Shown here: positions 54,972 to 64,000 of the stretch, one piece after another
Position numbering within the stretch: the stretch's first letter is position 1
Layout: each line of letters starts with the position of its first letter
From: Azorhizobium caulinodans ORS 571
GTDB taxonomy: Bacteria; Pseudomonadota; Alphaproteobacteria; Rhizobiales; Xanthobacteraceae
Reading direction: 5' to 3'
Length of the DNA stretch: 64,000 bases
Assembly (NCBI RefSeq): GCF_000010525.1
Contig: NC_009937.1
Coordinates: 2,485,501-2,549,500 of the forward strand
The notes under the pieces: model-generated
Databases searched by the model: none
Seen by the model: the letters and a program-made list of their open reading frames with translations, nothing else
What the model was told of the DNA's origin: nothing
Made by a program: the position numbers and the translations under genes

Positions 54972-56158
54972 CCCATCTGGAACCCCTTCCGGCCGAGGCC
55001 TCCGGTCCCCTCGAACTCACCATCCTGATGCCCTGCCTCAACGAGGCGGAAACGCTCGGCGTGTGCGTGGACAAGGCCATGGCCTATCTGAAGCGCAGCG
55101 GCATATCCGGCGAGGTGCTGATCGCCGACAACGGCTCCACCGACGGCTCGCAGGCCATCGCCACGGCGGGCGGGGCGCGCGTGGTGGCCGTGCCGGAGCG
55201 TGGTTATGGCGCGGCGCTGAAGGGCGGCATCGCCGCCGCTCGCGGCCGCTACATCATCATGGGCGATGCGGACGATTCCTACGATTTCTCGCGCCTCGAC
55301 GCCTTCGTCGAGCGGCTGCGGGCCGGCACGGACATCGTCATGGGCAACCGCTTCCAGGGCGGCATCGGGCCGGGCGCGATGCCCTTCCTGCACCGCTATC
55401 TGGGAAACCCCGTGCTGTCCTTCCTCGGGCGGCTCTTCTTCGGCATCGAGGTGGGGGATTTCCACTGCGGTCTGCGGGGCTTCAACACGGAAGCGGTCCG
55501 CAAGCTGCGGCTTGAGACGTCGGGAATGGAATTCGCCAGCGAGATGGTGGTGCGGGCCTCGCTCGCCGGGCTTTCCATCGTTGAGGTGCCGACCACGCTG
55601 AAGAAGGACGGCCGGTCGCGACCGCCCCACCTCAAGACGTGGCGCGATGGCTGGCGGCACCTGCGCTTCCTGCTCGTCTACAGCCCGCGCTGGCTGTTCT
55701 TCTATCCCGGCCTCGTGCTCATCCTGCTCGGCGGCACCGGCGTTGCGGCGCTCTATCCGGGGCCGCTCTCCATCACCCCGCACCTGCGGCTCGACATCCA
55801 CACCTTCCTGGTTGCAGCCATGACGGTGCTGATCGGCGTGCAGGCCATCTCCTTCGGCGTGGTGGCCCGGCGCTATGGGGCGCTGCTCGGCTTCCTGCCG
55901 GCGTCGGAGGATCTGGAGCGGGTGCTGCACGCCTTCAGTCTGGAGCGCGTGCTCCGGGCCGCGCTGGTGCTCGGTGTGCTCGGCCTCGGCTTCCAGGTCT
56001 GGGCCGTGTCCAACTGGGCACAGGCGAGCTTTGGGGATCTCGTTTTCGGCGCCACCATGCGCAAGCTCATCCTGGGCCTCACGGCTCTGGTCGCGGCGGT
56101 TCAACTGGCGCTGACGGCCTTCCTTGCGAGCGTCGTGGAGATGCCGCTCAAGCGGTAG
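54968..56158 (+). CDS. GT2 family glycosyltransferase with C-terminal membrane segments
   Basis: This 396-residue protein has an N-terminal GT-A domain ([26 protein letters not shown], the metal-binding GDADDSYDF, and GNRFQGG) of the dolichyl/polyprenyl-phosphate sugar transferase type. About four C-terminal membrane helices start near residue 240. Such enzymes load a sugar on undecaprenyl phosphate. The start overlaps the ferredoxin stop, so the two are coupled, and its end overlaps the convergent membrane protein gene by 11 bases. Confidence 0.88.
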   Translation: MTHLEPLPAEASGPLELTILMPCLNEAETLGVCVDKAMAYLKRSGISGEVLIADNGSTDGSQAIATAGGARVVAVPERGYGAALKGGIAAARGRYIIMGDADDSYDFSRLDAFVERLRAGTDIVMGNRFQGGIGPGAMPFLHRYLGNPVLSFLGRLFFGIEVGDFHCGLRGFNTEAVRKLRLETSGMEFASEMVVRASLAGLSIVEVPTTLKKDGRSRPPHLKTWRDGWRHLRFLLVYSPRWLFFYPGLVLILLGGTGVAALYPGPLSITPHLRLDIHTFLVAAMTVLIGVQAISFGVVARRYGALLGFLPASEDLERVLHAFSLERVLRAALVLGVLGLGFQVWAVSNWAQASFGDLVFGATMRKLILGLTALVAAVQLALTAFLASVVEMPLKR

Positions 56159-57548
56159 AGGTACATGGGGCGCATCGTCCGCCGCGCCGGTCGTCCCAGA
56201 TCCGCATGGCGGCGATGAACAGCGCCGCCACTGCCACCCAGATGATGCGCGACTGGTAGCGGTCGTGCGGGTTCGAGAGGATGCCGCAGACGGCCGCATT
56301 GGCGATCAGGAAGGCGAGTGCACTGCCGGTCAGAAGGGCAATATCGCGCCGGCCCCGCACCATGGCCCCGACGGTCACCACTGCCAGCAGAAGCGTTGCC
56401 ACAAGCCCCACGGGGACATGCACGGCGCTGTAGCGGTCGAAGTCGATGGGCGGGTTCTGCTGCTGGCGGGCCGCCATCATGGCGGCGTTGGAACGGGGGT
56501 AGAGGTCCGCGATCACGTCGTAGCTGTCGGTGAGTTCCTCGGACATGAGGTCGCCCGTCTGGAGCGCCACCATCTGCCGTGCCGCCGCCCTGAGCGCCAG
56601 CGTGACATTCTCCAGCGGATAGCTGCGCAGCACGCCGACGATGACCTGACGCATCTCGGCTGCGCCGCCTTCGAAGCCGCCGATCTCGTTGAAGGTCTGG
56701 TCGTCGTCCCAGAGGAAGTCGTCCGCGGTGGCGGGCAGGTTCATCCGCGCGGCGCAAAGCTTCTCGATCCCCGCCTGGGGGCAGGAGTCCGCCAGATAGC
56801 GGTGCACGAGGCCGTCTTCCAGCAGACGTCCGAAGATGAAGCCGGTGCCGCCCGGCGTCGCGGCGAAGCGGCCGGCGAGGGCGAGATTGGTGACCGGTGT
56901 CAGAACAAGCGCGCCGCAGGCGGCGATGAGAGGCAGCGTCAGGTGGGGGCGGGGGAGGCGGCGTGGCATTAGCGCGCGCCCGATGGCGGCGGCACCGACA
57001 CACGCCAGCGTGATGGCAAGCACCGAGCTGTGCGCCGCGCCCCCGAAGGCGATGACGACACCCAGCGTCACCGCCTCGCCGCGCTTCAGATCCTCCTGCC
57101 GCCACAGGAGCAGATAGAGGCCGAGCCCGGTGAGGCCCGCGAACACGTCCGGCATCAGTTCGCCCGAAACGAAGGGTAGGGCGGTCGCCACCGTCAGCAG
57201 GGCAGAGAGGGCAATGAGCATCAAGGGGCGTCTGCCGAGGCCGTTCACCCGCATCACGAGAGAGAGCGCCCAGACACAGAGGGCACTCTGGAGGACGACG
57301 ACCGGCCAGAAATCCGGGCGGCTGCCCAAGACCAGCAGCACGCCATAGACCGTCGAGCGTCCCGGTTTCACCAGATGATTGACCGCCGCATCGAGATAGC
57401 CGCCGGTGTCATAGAAGAGGAAGGGAAAGCCATTCACCAGAGCCGGGGCCAGCAGGAGGAGCGTCGCGACCACGCCGGCCGCGGTGATCGCCAGCACGCG
57501 GGGCGTCACGCGGGCCAGCGGCGGGGCGGCGGGCAAGGCGTCGGTCAT
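56148..57548 (-). CDS. Polytopic membrane protein, possible GT-C glycosyltransferase
   Basis: This 466-residue protein has about ten hydrophobic segments and an extracytoplasmic loop near 270-390 with several cysteines and acidic residues. The N-terminal part reads GFPFLFYDTGGYLDAAVN, where an acidic pair in the first loop recalls GT-C polyprenol-sugar transferases. I do not recognise a named family. Pairing with the convergent GT2 gene would fit a two-step transfer from a lipid-linked sugar, but that is inference. ATG 57548 was chosen as the first methionine close to the membrane core. Confidence 0.6.
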   Translation of the reverse strand: MTDALPAAPPLARVTPRVLAITAAGVVATLLLLAPALVNGFPFLFYDTGGYLDAAVNHLVKPGRSTVYGVLLVLGSRPDFWPVVVLQSALCVWALSLVMRVNGLGRRPLMLIALSALLTVATALPFVSGELMPDVFAGLTGLGLYLLLWRQEDLKRGEAVTLGVVIAFGGAAHSSVLAITLACVGAAAIGRALMPRRLPRPHLTLPLIAACGALVLTPVTNLALAGRFAATPGGTGFIFGRLLEDGLVHRYLADSCPQAGIEKLCAARMNLPATADDFLWDDDQTFNEIGGFEGGAAEMRQVIVGVLRSYPLENVTLALRAAARQMVALQTGDLMSEELTDSYDVIADLYPRSNAAMMAARQQQNPPIDFDRYSAVHVPVGLVATLLLAVVTVGAMVRGRRDIALLTGSALAFLIANAAVCGILSNPHDRYQSRIIWVAVAALFIAAMRIWDDRRGGRCAPCTSTA

Positions 57549-57694
57549 GAATGCAGGAACTCCGGGCCGGACCATAGGGACCCGAACGGGCGCATGGCAA
57601 TCCATATCGGCTGGAATGAGGCACCTGTCGCTTGTGCTCATTCTTCTTTTACGCGCCTCGGCCACAATCCCGCCCGTGCTCCCGAGGATAAGCC

Positions 57695-58561
57695 ATGGCT
57701 GACATCCCTGCTCCGGCTCCGAGACTTGCCGTGCCGTCCCTCCATATCCAATGCCCCACCATCCTCGTGTTCGACAGCGGCCTCGGCGGGCTGTCGGTGT
57801 TCCGCGAGGTGGCCCGCGCCCGTCCGGACGCCAGCTTCATCTATGCCGCCGATGATGCCGCCTTCCCCTATGGCGCGCTGAGCGACGCGGCGCTGGTGGC
57901 GCGCGTGTCTTCGGTGATGGACACGCTGATCGCGGCCACCCGGCCGACGCTGGTGGTCGTGGCCTGCAATACGGCGTCCACCCTCGCGCTGCCGACCCTG
58001 CGCGCGGCCCACGGCCTGCCTTTCGTCGGCACGGTGCCGGCGGTGAAGCCCGCCTGCGCCGCATCGGTGACGCGCAAGGTGAGCGTGCTCGCCACTCCCG
58101 GCACGGTGCGGCGCGATTATACGGCGAGCCTCGTGCGGGATTTCGCGGGCTCCTGCGAGGTGACGCTGGTCCCGAGCCCGCGTCTCGCGGAACTTGCGGA
58201 GGCCGTGATGCGCGGCGCCGCGATCGACGACGAGGACCTGCGCGCCGAGATCGCGCCCTGCTTCGTGCGATCGGAGACGGGGCGGACCGATACGGTGGTG
58301 CTCGCCTGCACCCATTATCCGCTGATCGTCGATCAGTTGCGCCGTGTCGCGCCCTGGCCTGTCAATTTCGTGGATCCTGCCCCCGCCATCGCGCGCCGCG
58401 TCGCCTCCCTGCTGGGGCCGACCGCCTTTGCCGGCAGCCCGAAGCCGGTGCGGGTCGTCTCGACGGGATCGGCGCTGGACGGTGCACTCGTCTCGCGCAT
58501 CCTGCAGCGGGAAACGAATGCGCCGGAGGTGATCGCGCCGCCGTTTGCCCTCGCGTCCTGA
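57695..58561 (+). CDS. murI: Glutamate racemase
   Basis: This 288-residue enzyme makes D-glutamate for peptidoglycan. The two catalytic cysteines are in VVACNTAST and LACTHYPL, and FDSGLGGLSVF lies near the N-terminus. About 25 residues precede the family core; ATG 57695 is the only good start. It is followed by a lytic transglycosylase on the same strand. Confidence 0.93.
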   Translation: MADIPAPAPRLAVPSLHIQCPTILVFDSGLGGLSVFREVARARPDASFIYAADDAAFPYGALSDAALVARVSSVMDTLIAATRPTLVVVACNTASTLALPTLRAAHGLPFVGTVPAVKPACAASVTRKVSVLATPGTVRRDYTASLVRDFAGSCEVTLVPSPRLAELAEAVMRGAAIDDEDLRAEIAPCFVRSETGRTDTVVLACTHYPLIVDQLRRVAPWPVNFVDPAPAIARRVASLLGPTAFAGSPKPVRVVSTGSALDGALVSRILQRETNAPEVIAPPFALAS

Positions 58562-58650
58562 GGCCGCGCCGATCACAAGGGCGCGGGCGCGCTGACGTTG
58601 CGGCAATTCGGGCTCGCCCGTGCCATCAGAATCTGGGAGGCTCCCGCGCC

Positions 58651-59916
58651 ATGGACGACCACATGCGGCCCGCGCGGCACGGGATCGATCGCCGCCTGTT
58701 CCTAGGTGCACTGACTGCCGGCACGGCCGGTTTCCTCACACCCGGTCTGGCGCTTGCCCAGAGCGCGGCGCAGCCGTTCGGCACCTGGGTGGAGAAGTTT
58801 CGCGCGCGGGCCCGTGCCCGCGGCATTTCGGACGCCACCTATTCCCGCGTCTTCGCGACCGTGAAGCCCGACCCGAGCGTGTTCGAGGCGGATCGGGCGC
58901 AGCCCGAGTTTCAGGAAGAGACGTGGCAATATCTCAACCGCCGCGTTTCGGACTGGCGCATCGCCACCGGCCGCCAGCGGGCGTCGGAATATGCCGCCCT
59001 GTTCACCCGGATCGAGAATGATTTCGGCGTCGATCGCGCGGTCATGCTCGGGTACTGGGGCATGGAATCGGCGTTCGGCGACGTGGTGACCAATCCCCGT
59101 CACATGAAGCCGGTCTTCAACTCGCTCGCGACTCTCGCCTGGGGCGATCCGCGCCGGCGCAAATATTGGGAGACCGAGCTTCTCAACGCGCTCGTCATCG
59201 TGGAGCGCGGGTGGAGCACGCCGCAGGAGATGGTCGGCTCCTGGGCGGGAGCCATGGGGCACACCCAATGGATGCCCGAGGTCTGGCTGAACATGGGCGT
59301 CGACTATGACGGCAACGGCCGTATCTCGCCCTTCGGCAAGCCGGACGACGCGCTGGCCGGCACCGCCAATTTCATCCTGAAGCGCGGCCGCTACCGCAAA
59401 GGCGAGCCCTGGGGGATCGAGGCCCGACTTCCGGCCGGATTCAACACGCAGCTTGCGGACAACAAGACCTGGCGCCCGCTTTCCGCCTGGGGCGGCATGG
59501 GGCTGACCATGGTCGAGGGGCAGTCCATCACCGAATATGACAACCCCGCCCGCCTGTGGCTGCCCGGCGGCGCCGGCGGACCGGCGCTGCTGCTGCTCCA
59601 CAATTTCTATGCGGTGCGCTCCTATAATCCCTCCTCCGCTTATGCGCTGGCGGTGGTGCATCTCGGCGACCGGGTGATGGGCGGCGAGCCGTTCAGGACG
59701 CCCTGGCCGGGCGGCGAGCGCACCTTGACGCTGGCCGAATTGCAGGAGATCCAGCAGCGCCTCACCCGCCTCGGCTTCGACACCGGCGGGACCGACGGGC
59801 GGGTGGGCAATGACACCATGCGCGCGGTCAAGGCCTTCCAGCAGCGCGCCGGCCTCACCCCGGCGGACGGCTATCCCGGCCTCCAGGTGCTGACGGCGCT
59901 GCGCGGAGCCCGCTGA
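58651..59916 (+). CDS. MltB-type lytic murein transglycosylase with Tat-like signal
   Basis: This 421-residue enzyme has an SLT_2/MltB domain (about 45-335) with catalytic Glu in LGYWGMESAFGD and MGHTQWMPE, and a C-terminal peptidoglycan-binding domain (about 355-415, LTRLGFDTGGTDGRVG). It cleaves glycan strands to 1,6-anhydro-MurNAc ends. The leader RRLFLGALTAGTAGFLTPGLALAQ, with twin arginines at about 14-15, looks like a Tat signal and has no lipobox, unlike lipoprotein MltB of E. coli. Confidence 0.9.
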   Translation: MDDHMRPARHGIDRRLFLGALTAGTAGFLTPGLALAQSAAQPFGTWVEKFRARARARGISDATYSRVFATVKPDPSVFEADRAQPEFQEETWQYLNRRVSDWRIATGRQRASEYAALFTRIENDFGVDRAVMLGYWGMESAFGDVVTNPRHMKPVFNSLATLAWGDPRRRKYWETELLNALVIVERGWSTPQEMVGSWAGAMGHTQWMPEVWLNMGVDYDGNGRISPFGKPDDALAGTANFILKRGRYRKGEPWGIEARLPAGFNTQLADNKTWRPLSAWGGMGLTMVEGQSITEYDNPARLWLPGGAGGPALLLLHNFYAVRSYNPSSAYALAVVHLGDRVMGGEPFRTPWPGGERTLTLAELQEIQQRLTRLGFDTGGTDGRVGNDTMRAVKAFQQRAGLTPADGYPGLQVLTALRGAR

Positions 59917-59952
59917 AATACGCGCCACCGCTGGATTTGCGCTCATCCTGAA

Positions 59953-59981
59953 TTGACAGGCTGACGCATCGGGGGTATGAG
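59953..59981 (+). promoter_or_regulatory. Promoter of rpsD
   Basis: A perfect TTGACA at 59953-59958 and TATGAG at 59976-59981 are separated by 17 bases. The start of rpsD is about 185 bases further, giving a long leader with GC-rich inverted segments. Confidence 0.7.
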
Positions 59982-60164
59982 CGCCCACTCTTCGTGGGTC
60001 GGTTCGCCGGCCCGCGAGGCGTTTCACGCACCCGTGGACCCGAAGGCAGCGCGCCGACGGGGCCTGTCGGCGGAAAGATGGCTCTCCCTTCGAGGGGCGC
60101 CGATCCGGACGCAGAGGAGGGGCGCGATCCATCTGAAAACGAACATCCACAAGGATCAGCGTTT

Positions 60165-60782
60165 ATGAGCAAGCGCATTTCGGCGAAGCACAAGATCGAT
60201 CGCCGCATGGGCGAGAACATCTGGGGCCGCTCCAAGAGCCCCGTGAATCGCCGTGAGTACGGCCCCGGCCAGCACGGCCAGCGCCGCAAGGGCAAGCTGT
60301 CCGACTTCGGCGTGCAGCTGCGCGCCAAGCAGAAGCTGAAGGGCTACTACGGCTCCATCGGCGAGAAGCAGTTCCATGCCGTGTACGTCGAGGCTTCCCG
60401 CCTCAAGGGCGACACCGGCGCGAACCTCATCGGCCTGCTGGAGCGTCGTCTGGATGCGGTTGTGTACCGCGCCAAGTTCGTGCCCACCATCTTCGCCGCC
60501 CGCCAGTTCGTGAACCATGGCCACGTCAAGGTGAACGGTCGCCGCGTCAATATCCCGTCCTATCAGGTGAAGGTCGGTGACGTGATCGAGGTCCGCGAAG
60601 CCTCCAAGCAGATGGCCCTGGTGCTGGAAGCCGTCCAGCTCGCCGAGCGCGACGTGCCGGACTATCTCGAGGTGGACCACAATCGCCTCACCGCCAAGTT
60701 CAACCGCATTCCGGAGCTGAACGAAGTGCCGTATCCGGTGCAGATGGAACCGAACCTCGTGGTCGAGTTCTATTCGCGCTGA
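60165..60782 (+). CDS. rpsD: 30S ribosomal protein S4
   Basis: This 205-residue primary 16S-binding protein starts [22 protein letters not shown] and has the S4 RNA-binding domain ([31 protein letters not shown]). The cysteine zinc site is absent. AAGGA precedes ATG 60165. It is monocistronic, with its own promoter and terminator. Confidence 0.97.
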   Translation: MSKRISAKHKIDRRMGENIWGRSKSPVNRREYGPGQHGQRRKGKLSDFGVQLRAKQKLKGYYGSIGEKQFHAVYVEASRLKGDTGANLIGLLERRLDAVVYRAKFVPTIFAARQFVNHGHVKVNGRRVNIPSYQVKVGDVIEVREASKQMALVLEAVQLAERDVPDYLEVDHNRLTAKFNRIPELNEVPYPVQMEPNLVVEFYSR

Positions 60783-60804
60783 GCCGATTGGCTTTCCGCT
60801 TTCG

Positions 60805-60834
60805 AGGCCGCCCTTCGGGGCGGCCTTTTTGTTT
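60805..60834 (+). terminator. Terminator of rpsD
   Basis: AGGCCGCCC pairs with GGGCGGCCT (60818-60826) around a TTCG tetraloop and is followed by TTTTGTTT. Confidence 0.9.
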
Positions 60835-60869
60835 GGCAGGTGCTGGCGGACCTCCGCAGTTGGGGAGTC

Positions 60870-61565
60870 TCAGAACTCCCAGTCCAGTTGCTCGATGCCC
60901 GGCTGTTTCGCCAGCCTCTCGATCCGTTCGGGCAGGCCGGCGCCCTGCGGACCGGCATAGCGCAACTCGAAGCGCAATTCCCGCCGTCCGGTCGCCGGCT
61001 CGATCCGCACGAAGGAGCGGCGGATGCGGAAGGGCTTGAGGGTCAGCACCGCACGCACGTCGTCCTCCGACGGGCCGTCACGCGAGAGGATGAGCGTGAG
61101 CCGGGCATCCCGGTCGTGCTGGATGTGGCGCTCCACATGCTTCAGCAGCCACAGCGTCACGATGCCGCTCACGAAGGCTGCGCCGCCCAGAACATATTGC
61201 CCGGCGCCGAAACACAGCCCCATCACGGTGACGAACCACAGCGTCGCGGCCGTGGTGACGCCGAGCACGAAGCCGTCCGACCGGCGCATGATGGCGCCGG
61301 CACCGATGAAGCCCATGCCTGTGAGAATGCCGAGCGGCAGGCGCATCACGTCCATCTGGACGTAGGAATCGGCCTGCTTGCCGCCCATGGGAAGGATAAG
61401 ATTCGCGCTCATCATCGCAAAGCAGGCGGCAAGGCCCACGAGGATGGTGGTGCGCATCCCCGCCGCCCGCTCATGCAGTTCGCGGTCGAGGCCAAGCACC
61501 AGGCTGGTCGCAAAGGCGGAGAGGAAGCGGAGGGCGAATTCCGCCAGATCGATGTGAAGGGTCAA
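60870..61565 (-). CDS. MgtC/SapB family membrane protein
   Basis: This 231-residue protein has about five membrane segments with the family core LVLGLDRELHERAAGMRTTI and LTGMGFIGAGAIMR, then a C-terminal ACT-like cytoplasmic domain (about 150-231). MgtC relatives inhibit or modulate F-ATPase and support growth at low magnesium or in hosts. It stands alone and no mgtA/B is near. Its exact role is unknown. Confidence 0.88.
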   Translation of the reverse strand: MTLHIDLAEFALRFLSAFATSLVLGLDRELHERAAGMRTTILVGLAACFAMMSANLILPMGGKQADSYVQMDVMRLPLGILTGMGFIGAGAIMRRSDGFVLGVTTAATLWFVTVMGLCFGAGQYVLGGAAFVSGIVTLWLLKHVERHIQHDRDARLTLILSRDGPSEDDVRAVLTLKPFRIRRSFVRIEPATGRRELRFELRYAGPQGAGLPERIERLAKQPGIEQLDWEF

Positions 61566-61752
61566 GCCCGCCTCCGGCGCTCACGCTCCAGAGCGCCTAT
61601 CGACCGACGGAATCGCAAAGTCGACGAAAAGCGCTCAAGATTCGGTACGTTGGAGCATTCTCCCATCGCTCAGGTCGTGCAACCTGACCTGAGAATGTCC
61701 TCGCCGGGAACGGCAGGCGGAGCGCGGGGACACCCGCGCCCGCGCTGTCACA

Positions 61753-62250
61753 TCAACGCACGTACTGATTGGGCTGATAGGTCTGCGGCGTGTTGCAGTA
61801 CTGCTGGCCGATGCAGCCATTGCCGTTGGCCGGCGTCCAGACGGTCGTGCCGCCCACCAGCGGGCCGGGAAGCGGCGGCGAGCCGTAATAGCGGGGCGGG
61901 GCAGGGAAGAAGAGGATGGGATTGGGCGCGGCATAGACCAGCGGCGCGGTCTGCGGCGGCGCGATCGCGATCGTCGGGGCGACCGGCATCTGCTGGGGAA
62001 TCAGCTGCACGCAATTGGCGGGGACATAGGCCTGTCCGGGCCATGCGAGCTGGCACCAGCCCGATGCGCAGCCAAGCACTTCCACGGGGGCGCCATTGGT
62101 GATCTGGCCGACCGGCGGCGCCTTGGTGTAGGGGCCGCCGCGCACGGTGGCATTGCGCTTGGCAACGGCCGGCTGGGCGAGGTCGGTCGCCATGGCCGGT
62201 GCGCCTGCCAGAAGCAGCGCGGCAAGGGCCGCACCCCAGATCGTCTTCAT
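61753..62250 (-). CDS. Exported bacterial SH3-domain protein
   Basis: This 165-residue protein has a signal peptide cut near AMA (residue 21), one SH3b domain (about 28-85, VRGGPYTKAPPVGQITNGAPVEVLGCASGWCQL) and a Pro/Tyr/Asn-rich C-terminus with two cysteines. SH3b domains often bind cell-wall peptides. Function is otherwise unknown. The tail suggests a disordered periplasmic segment. Confidence 0.75.
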   Translation of the reverse strand: MKTIWGAALAALLLAGAPAMATDLAQPAVAKRNATVRGGPYTKAPPVGQITNGAPVEVLGCASGWCQLAWPGQAYVPANCVQLIPQQMPVAPTIAIAPPQTAPLVYAAPNPILFFPAPPRYYGSPPLPGPLVGGTTVWTPANGNGCIGQQYCNTPQTYQPNQYVR

Positions 62251-62360
62251 CCCTCAGCTCCGATGCTTGCCGGCCCCCGCGCGTTTCGGCGCGGAGTCCG
62301 CGAAGTTCGGAGCAACTCACGCATGCGAACGCTGCGTGAAGCTTGCGTTGACGCTCGGTC

Positions 62361-62684
62361 TCAGCCCTCGGTGGAGATCTCCTGCGCCGCCTGGGCGAGG
62401 AACTCCGCCATGTTGCGGCGGATCTGATGATCGGAGACGTCCACACCCTTGGCGTCGAAATCGCCGCGGAGCTTGCGGAAGACGTCTTCTTCTCCCTGCT
62501 CCTCGAGATCGGCGAAGATCACGTCCTTGGCGTAGGCCTCGGCGGCCTCCCCGGAAAGTCCGAGCTTTTCCGCTGCCCACAGGCCGAGCGCCTTGTTCCG
62601 GCGCGCAAGGGCCCGGAAACGCAGCTGCTCGTCATGGGCGAAGCGCGCCTCGAAGCCGTCCTCGCGCTTGTCGAAGGTGGTCAT
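62361..62684 (-). CDS. DUF1476 protein (F1-ATPase zeta-type inhibitor family)
   Basis: This 107-residue helical protein fits DUF1476 along its length: MTTFDKREDGFEARFAHDEQ, RRNKALGLWAAEKLGLSG, then DHQIRRNMAEFLAQAAQEI. In Paracoccus the zeta subunit of this family blocks reverse ATP hydrolysis by F1FoATP synthase through its N-terminus. Other members may have different jobs. GAGGG precedes ATG 62684. It is divergent from purC, the common arrangement. Confidence 0.9.
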   Translation of the reverse strand: MTTFDKREDGFEARFAHDEQLRFRALARRNKALGLWAAEKLGLSGEAAEAYAKDVIFADLEEQGEEDVFRKLRGDFDAKGVDVSDHQIRRNMAEFLAQAAQEISTEG

Positions 62685-62969
62685 GGCAGCCCTCATATTG
62701 ACGTTTTTGTGACGTAACGGGTTCTTCTTCCAGAAGCATCCCGCGGATCGGCACCCTGCATATAGGTGCGGTTCCGCTAGATCAACGGGAGCGTCGCGGG
62801 CCTGCGGCCAGCGCGCGAGACCCATGCGTTGTATCGGGACGGCTGATGGGCTAGTGTCGCCCTGGGTGTTCCTGTACTGCAAACCAGTCGCAGTTGCGCC
62901 CCGCCGAGGAGCGTCACCCGAACGGAGCCTTGGCACATTATGGACTTCCTCAACCCACGGTACACCCCC

Positions 62970-63734
62970 ATGAGCCGTCGCCGTCGCATTTACGAAGGCA
63001 AGGCCAAGGTCCTTTATGAAGGCCCTGAGCCCGGCACTCTCATCCAGCACTTCAAGGATGATGCCACCGCCTTCAACGCCAAGAAGCATGATGTCATCGA
63101 CGGCAAGGGCGTCCTCAACAACCGCATATCGGAATATATCTTCCAGCGGTTGAATGAGATCGGCGTGCCGACTCACTTCATCCGCCGCCTGAACATGCGC
63201 GAGCAGCTGATCCGCGAAGTGGAAATCATTCCGCTGGAGATCGTCGTGCGCAACGTGGCGGCCGGCTCGCTCTCGACCCGCCTCGGCATCGAGGAGGGCA
63301 CCGCGCTGCCCCGCTCGATCATCGAGTTCTATTACAAGAACGATGCCCTCAACGACCCGATGGTCTCCGAGGAGCACGTGACGGCGTTCGGCTGGGCCAC
63401 CACCCAGGAAATCGACGACATCATCGCGCTGGCGATCCGCGTCAACGACTTCCTCACCGGCCTCTTTCTCGGCGTCGGCATCCGTCTTGTGGATTTCAAG
63501 ATGGAATGCGGCCGCCTGTGGGAAAACGACATGATGCGGATCGTGGTCGCTGACGAGATCAGCCCCGATTCCTGCCGTCTGTGGGACATCAAGTCCAACG
63601 ACAAGCTGGACAAGGACCGCTTCCGTCGCGATCTCGGCGGTCTGGTGGAGGCCTATTCCGAAGTGGCGCGCCGCCTCGGCATCCTCACCGACAACGAGCC
63701 GAATCAGACCAAGGGTCCGGCCCTCGTGAAGTGA
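62970..63734 (+). CDS. purC: Phosphoribosylaminoimidazole-succinocarboxamide (SAICAR) synthase
   Basis: This 254-residue enzyme joins aspartate to CAIR in purine synthesis. It has [52 protein letters not shown] and [16 protein letters not shown] 62970 gives the usual Rhizobiales length; ATG 62940 is ten codons upstream with a slightly better ribosome site. It is followed by purS. Confidence 0.95.
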   Translation: MSRRRRIYEGKAKVLYEGPEPGTLIQHFKDDATAFNAKKHDVIDGKGVLNNRISEYIFQRLNEIGVPTHFIRRLNMREQLIREVEIIPLEIVVRNVAAGSLSTRLGIEEGTALPRSIIEFYYKNDALNDPMVSEEHVTAFGWATTQEIDDIIALAIRVNDFLTGLFLGVGIRLVDFKMECGRLWENDMMRIVVADEISPDSCRLWDIKSNDKLDKDRFRRDLGGLVEAYSEVARRLGILTDNEPNQTKGPALVK

Positions 63735-63768
63735 GGCGGCTTGAGCCGCGCTGGAGCAGATGCTAGGG

Positions 63769-63795
63769 GCGGGGGCCGAGAGGCCCCCGCTTTCC
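63769..63795 (+). terminator. Possible terminator or attenuator between purC and purS
   Basis: GCGGGGGCC pairs with 63782-63790 around GAGA and is followed by TTTCC. The short T-run suggests partial termination only. Confidence 0.4.
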
Positions 63796-63913
63796 GTTCG
63801 CCGGTGCCTTGTGCACGCGTTTGGACTGCGATCCGACCGCCGTGCCGTTGCGGCGCCTGATGAGACCGTTTCGGGAGCGCGGCCCAAGGCCAGCGCGAGT
63901 GTGAGTGAGCCCC

Positions 63914-64000
63914 ATGAAAGCGCGCGTTATCGTCACGCTGAAGTCCGCCGTCCTCGACCCCCAGGGCAAGGCCATCGAAGGCGCCTTGCGCTCGCTCGGC
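63914..64000 (+). CDS. purS: Phosphoribosylformylglycinamidine synthase subunit PurS, N-terminal part
   Basis: Twenty-nine codons are visible before the window ends. MKARVIVTLKSAVLDPQGKAI followed by EGALRSLG is the standard PurS opening. PurS bridges PurL and PurQ in the FGAM synthase complex. Its place after purC supports it. Confidence 0.9.
   Translation, partial: MKARVIVTLKSAVLDPQGKAIEGALRSLG

Noticed and set aside
1-64000. CRISPR arrays
   Set aside because: The only regular repeats are in-frame coding repeats of the giant gene and the 22-base prophage-end pair; no spaced direct repeats with unique spacers were seen.

Overview
The window is a 64 kb piece of a GC-rich alphaproteobacterial chromosome, most likely from the Rhizobiales and plausibly near Xanthobacter/Azorhizobium. 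That placement is inferred from gene order and protein flavour, not from a search. Supporting points are the block ppiD-trpE-trpG-trpD-trpC-moaC-moeA-lexA, the run rlpA-dacC-tmk-holB-metG, rplM-rpsI, DUF1476 beside purC-purS, Rhizobiales-type PurC and LexA, and a giant growth-pole-ring-like protein.

Layout. Positions 1-1600 are the right end of a Mu-like transposable prophage: the C-terminus of a late-control D tail protein, a Com-like zinc-finger regulator overlapping a DPPY DNA methyltransferase, a small reverse gene, and two tandem 22-bp repeats ending in CA at 1600. Chromosomal DNA follows: tRNA-Ser(TGA), then rlpA, a D,D-carboxypeptidase homologue that has lost its catalytic serine and KTG triad, tmk, holB, metG, an orphan Bug receptor, bioY, tatD, a CoA-binding protein and O-acetylhomoserine sulfhydrylase. 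From 12.6 to 18.6 kb lie a LysR regulator divergent from lrgA-lrgB, heme A synthase, a DUF2842 protein, a degenerate Wzz/Wzc-like protein and an enoyl-CoA hydratase. From 18.7 to 31.6 kb come a thioesterase, a flavodoxin-fold quinone reductase, rplM-rpsI, a histidine phosphatase, an aldo/keto reductase, tRNA-Lys(TTT), an M20 amidohydrolase, gltX with a TusA-like partner, comEC and lexA. From 31.7 to 40 kb a reverse-strand run carries ppiD, the trp genes, a DUF2147 protein and moaC-moeA.

From 40 to 46.7 kb are tpiA, an MFS permease, a dipeptide epimerase and a four-gene Mla-type lipid transport operon (STAS-MlaE, MlaF, MlaD, lipoprotein). From 47.2 to 54.4 kb a single reverse gene encodes a 2408-residue, twice membrane-spanning, repeat-built protein resembling GPR/RgsE, the scaffold of polar growth in Rhizobiales. 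The rest holds a [2Fe-2S] ferredoxin, a GT2 glycosyltransferase, a polytopic membrane protein, murI, a Tat-type lytic transglycosylase, rpsD, an MgtC-family protein, an SH3-domain protein, a DUF1476 protein, purC and the start of purS.

Cell-envelope construction is a recurrent theme (RlpA, the inactive DacC-like protein, LrgAB, dipeptide epimerase, Mla, the GPR-like scaffold, MurI, a lytic transglycosylase). The most unusual items are the Mu-like com-methyltransferase end, the D,D-carboxypeptidase pseudoenzyme and the giant repeat protein.
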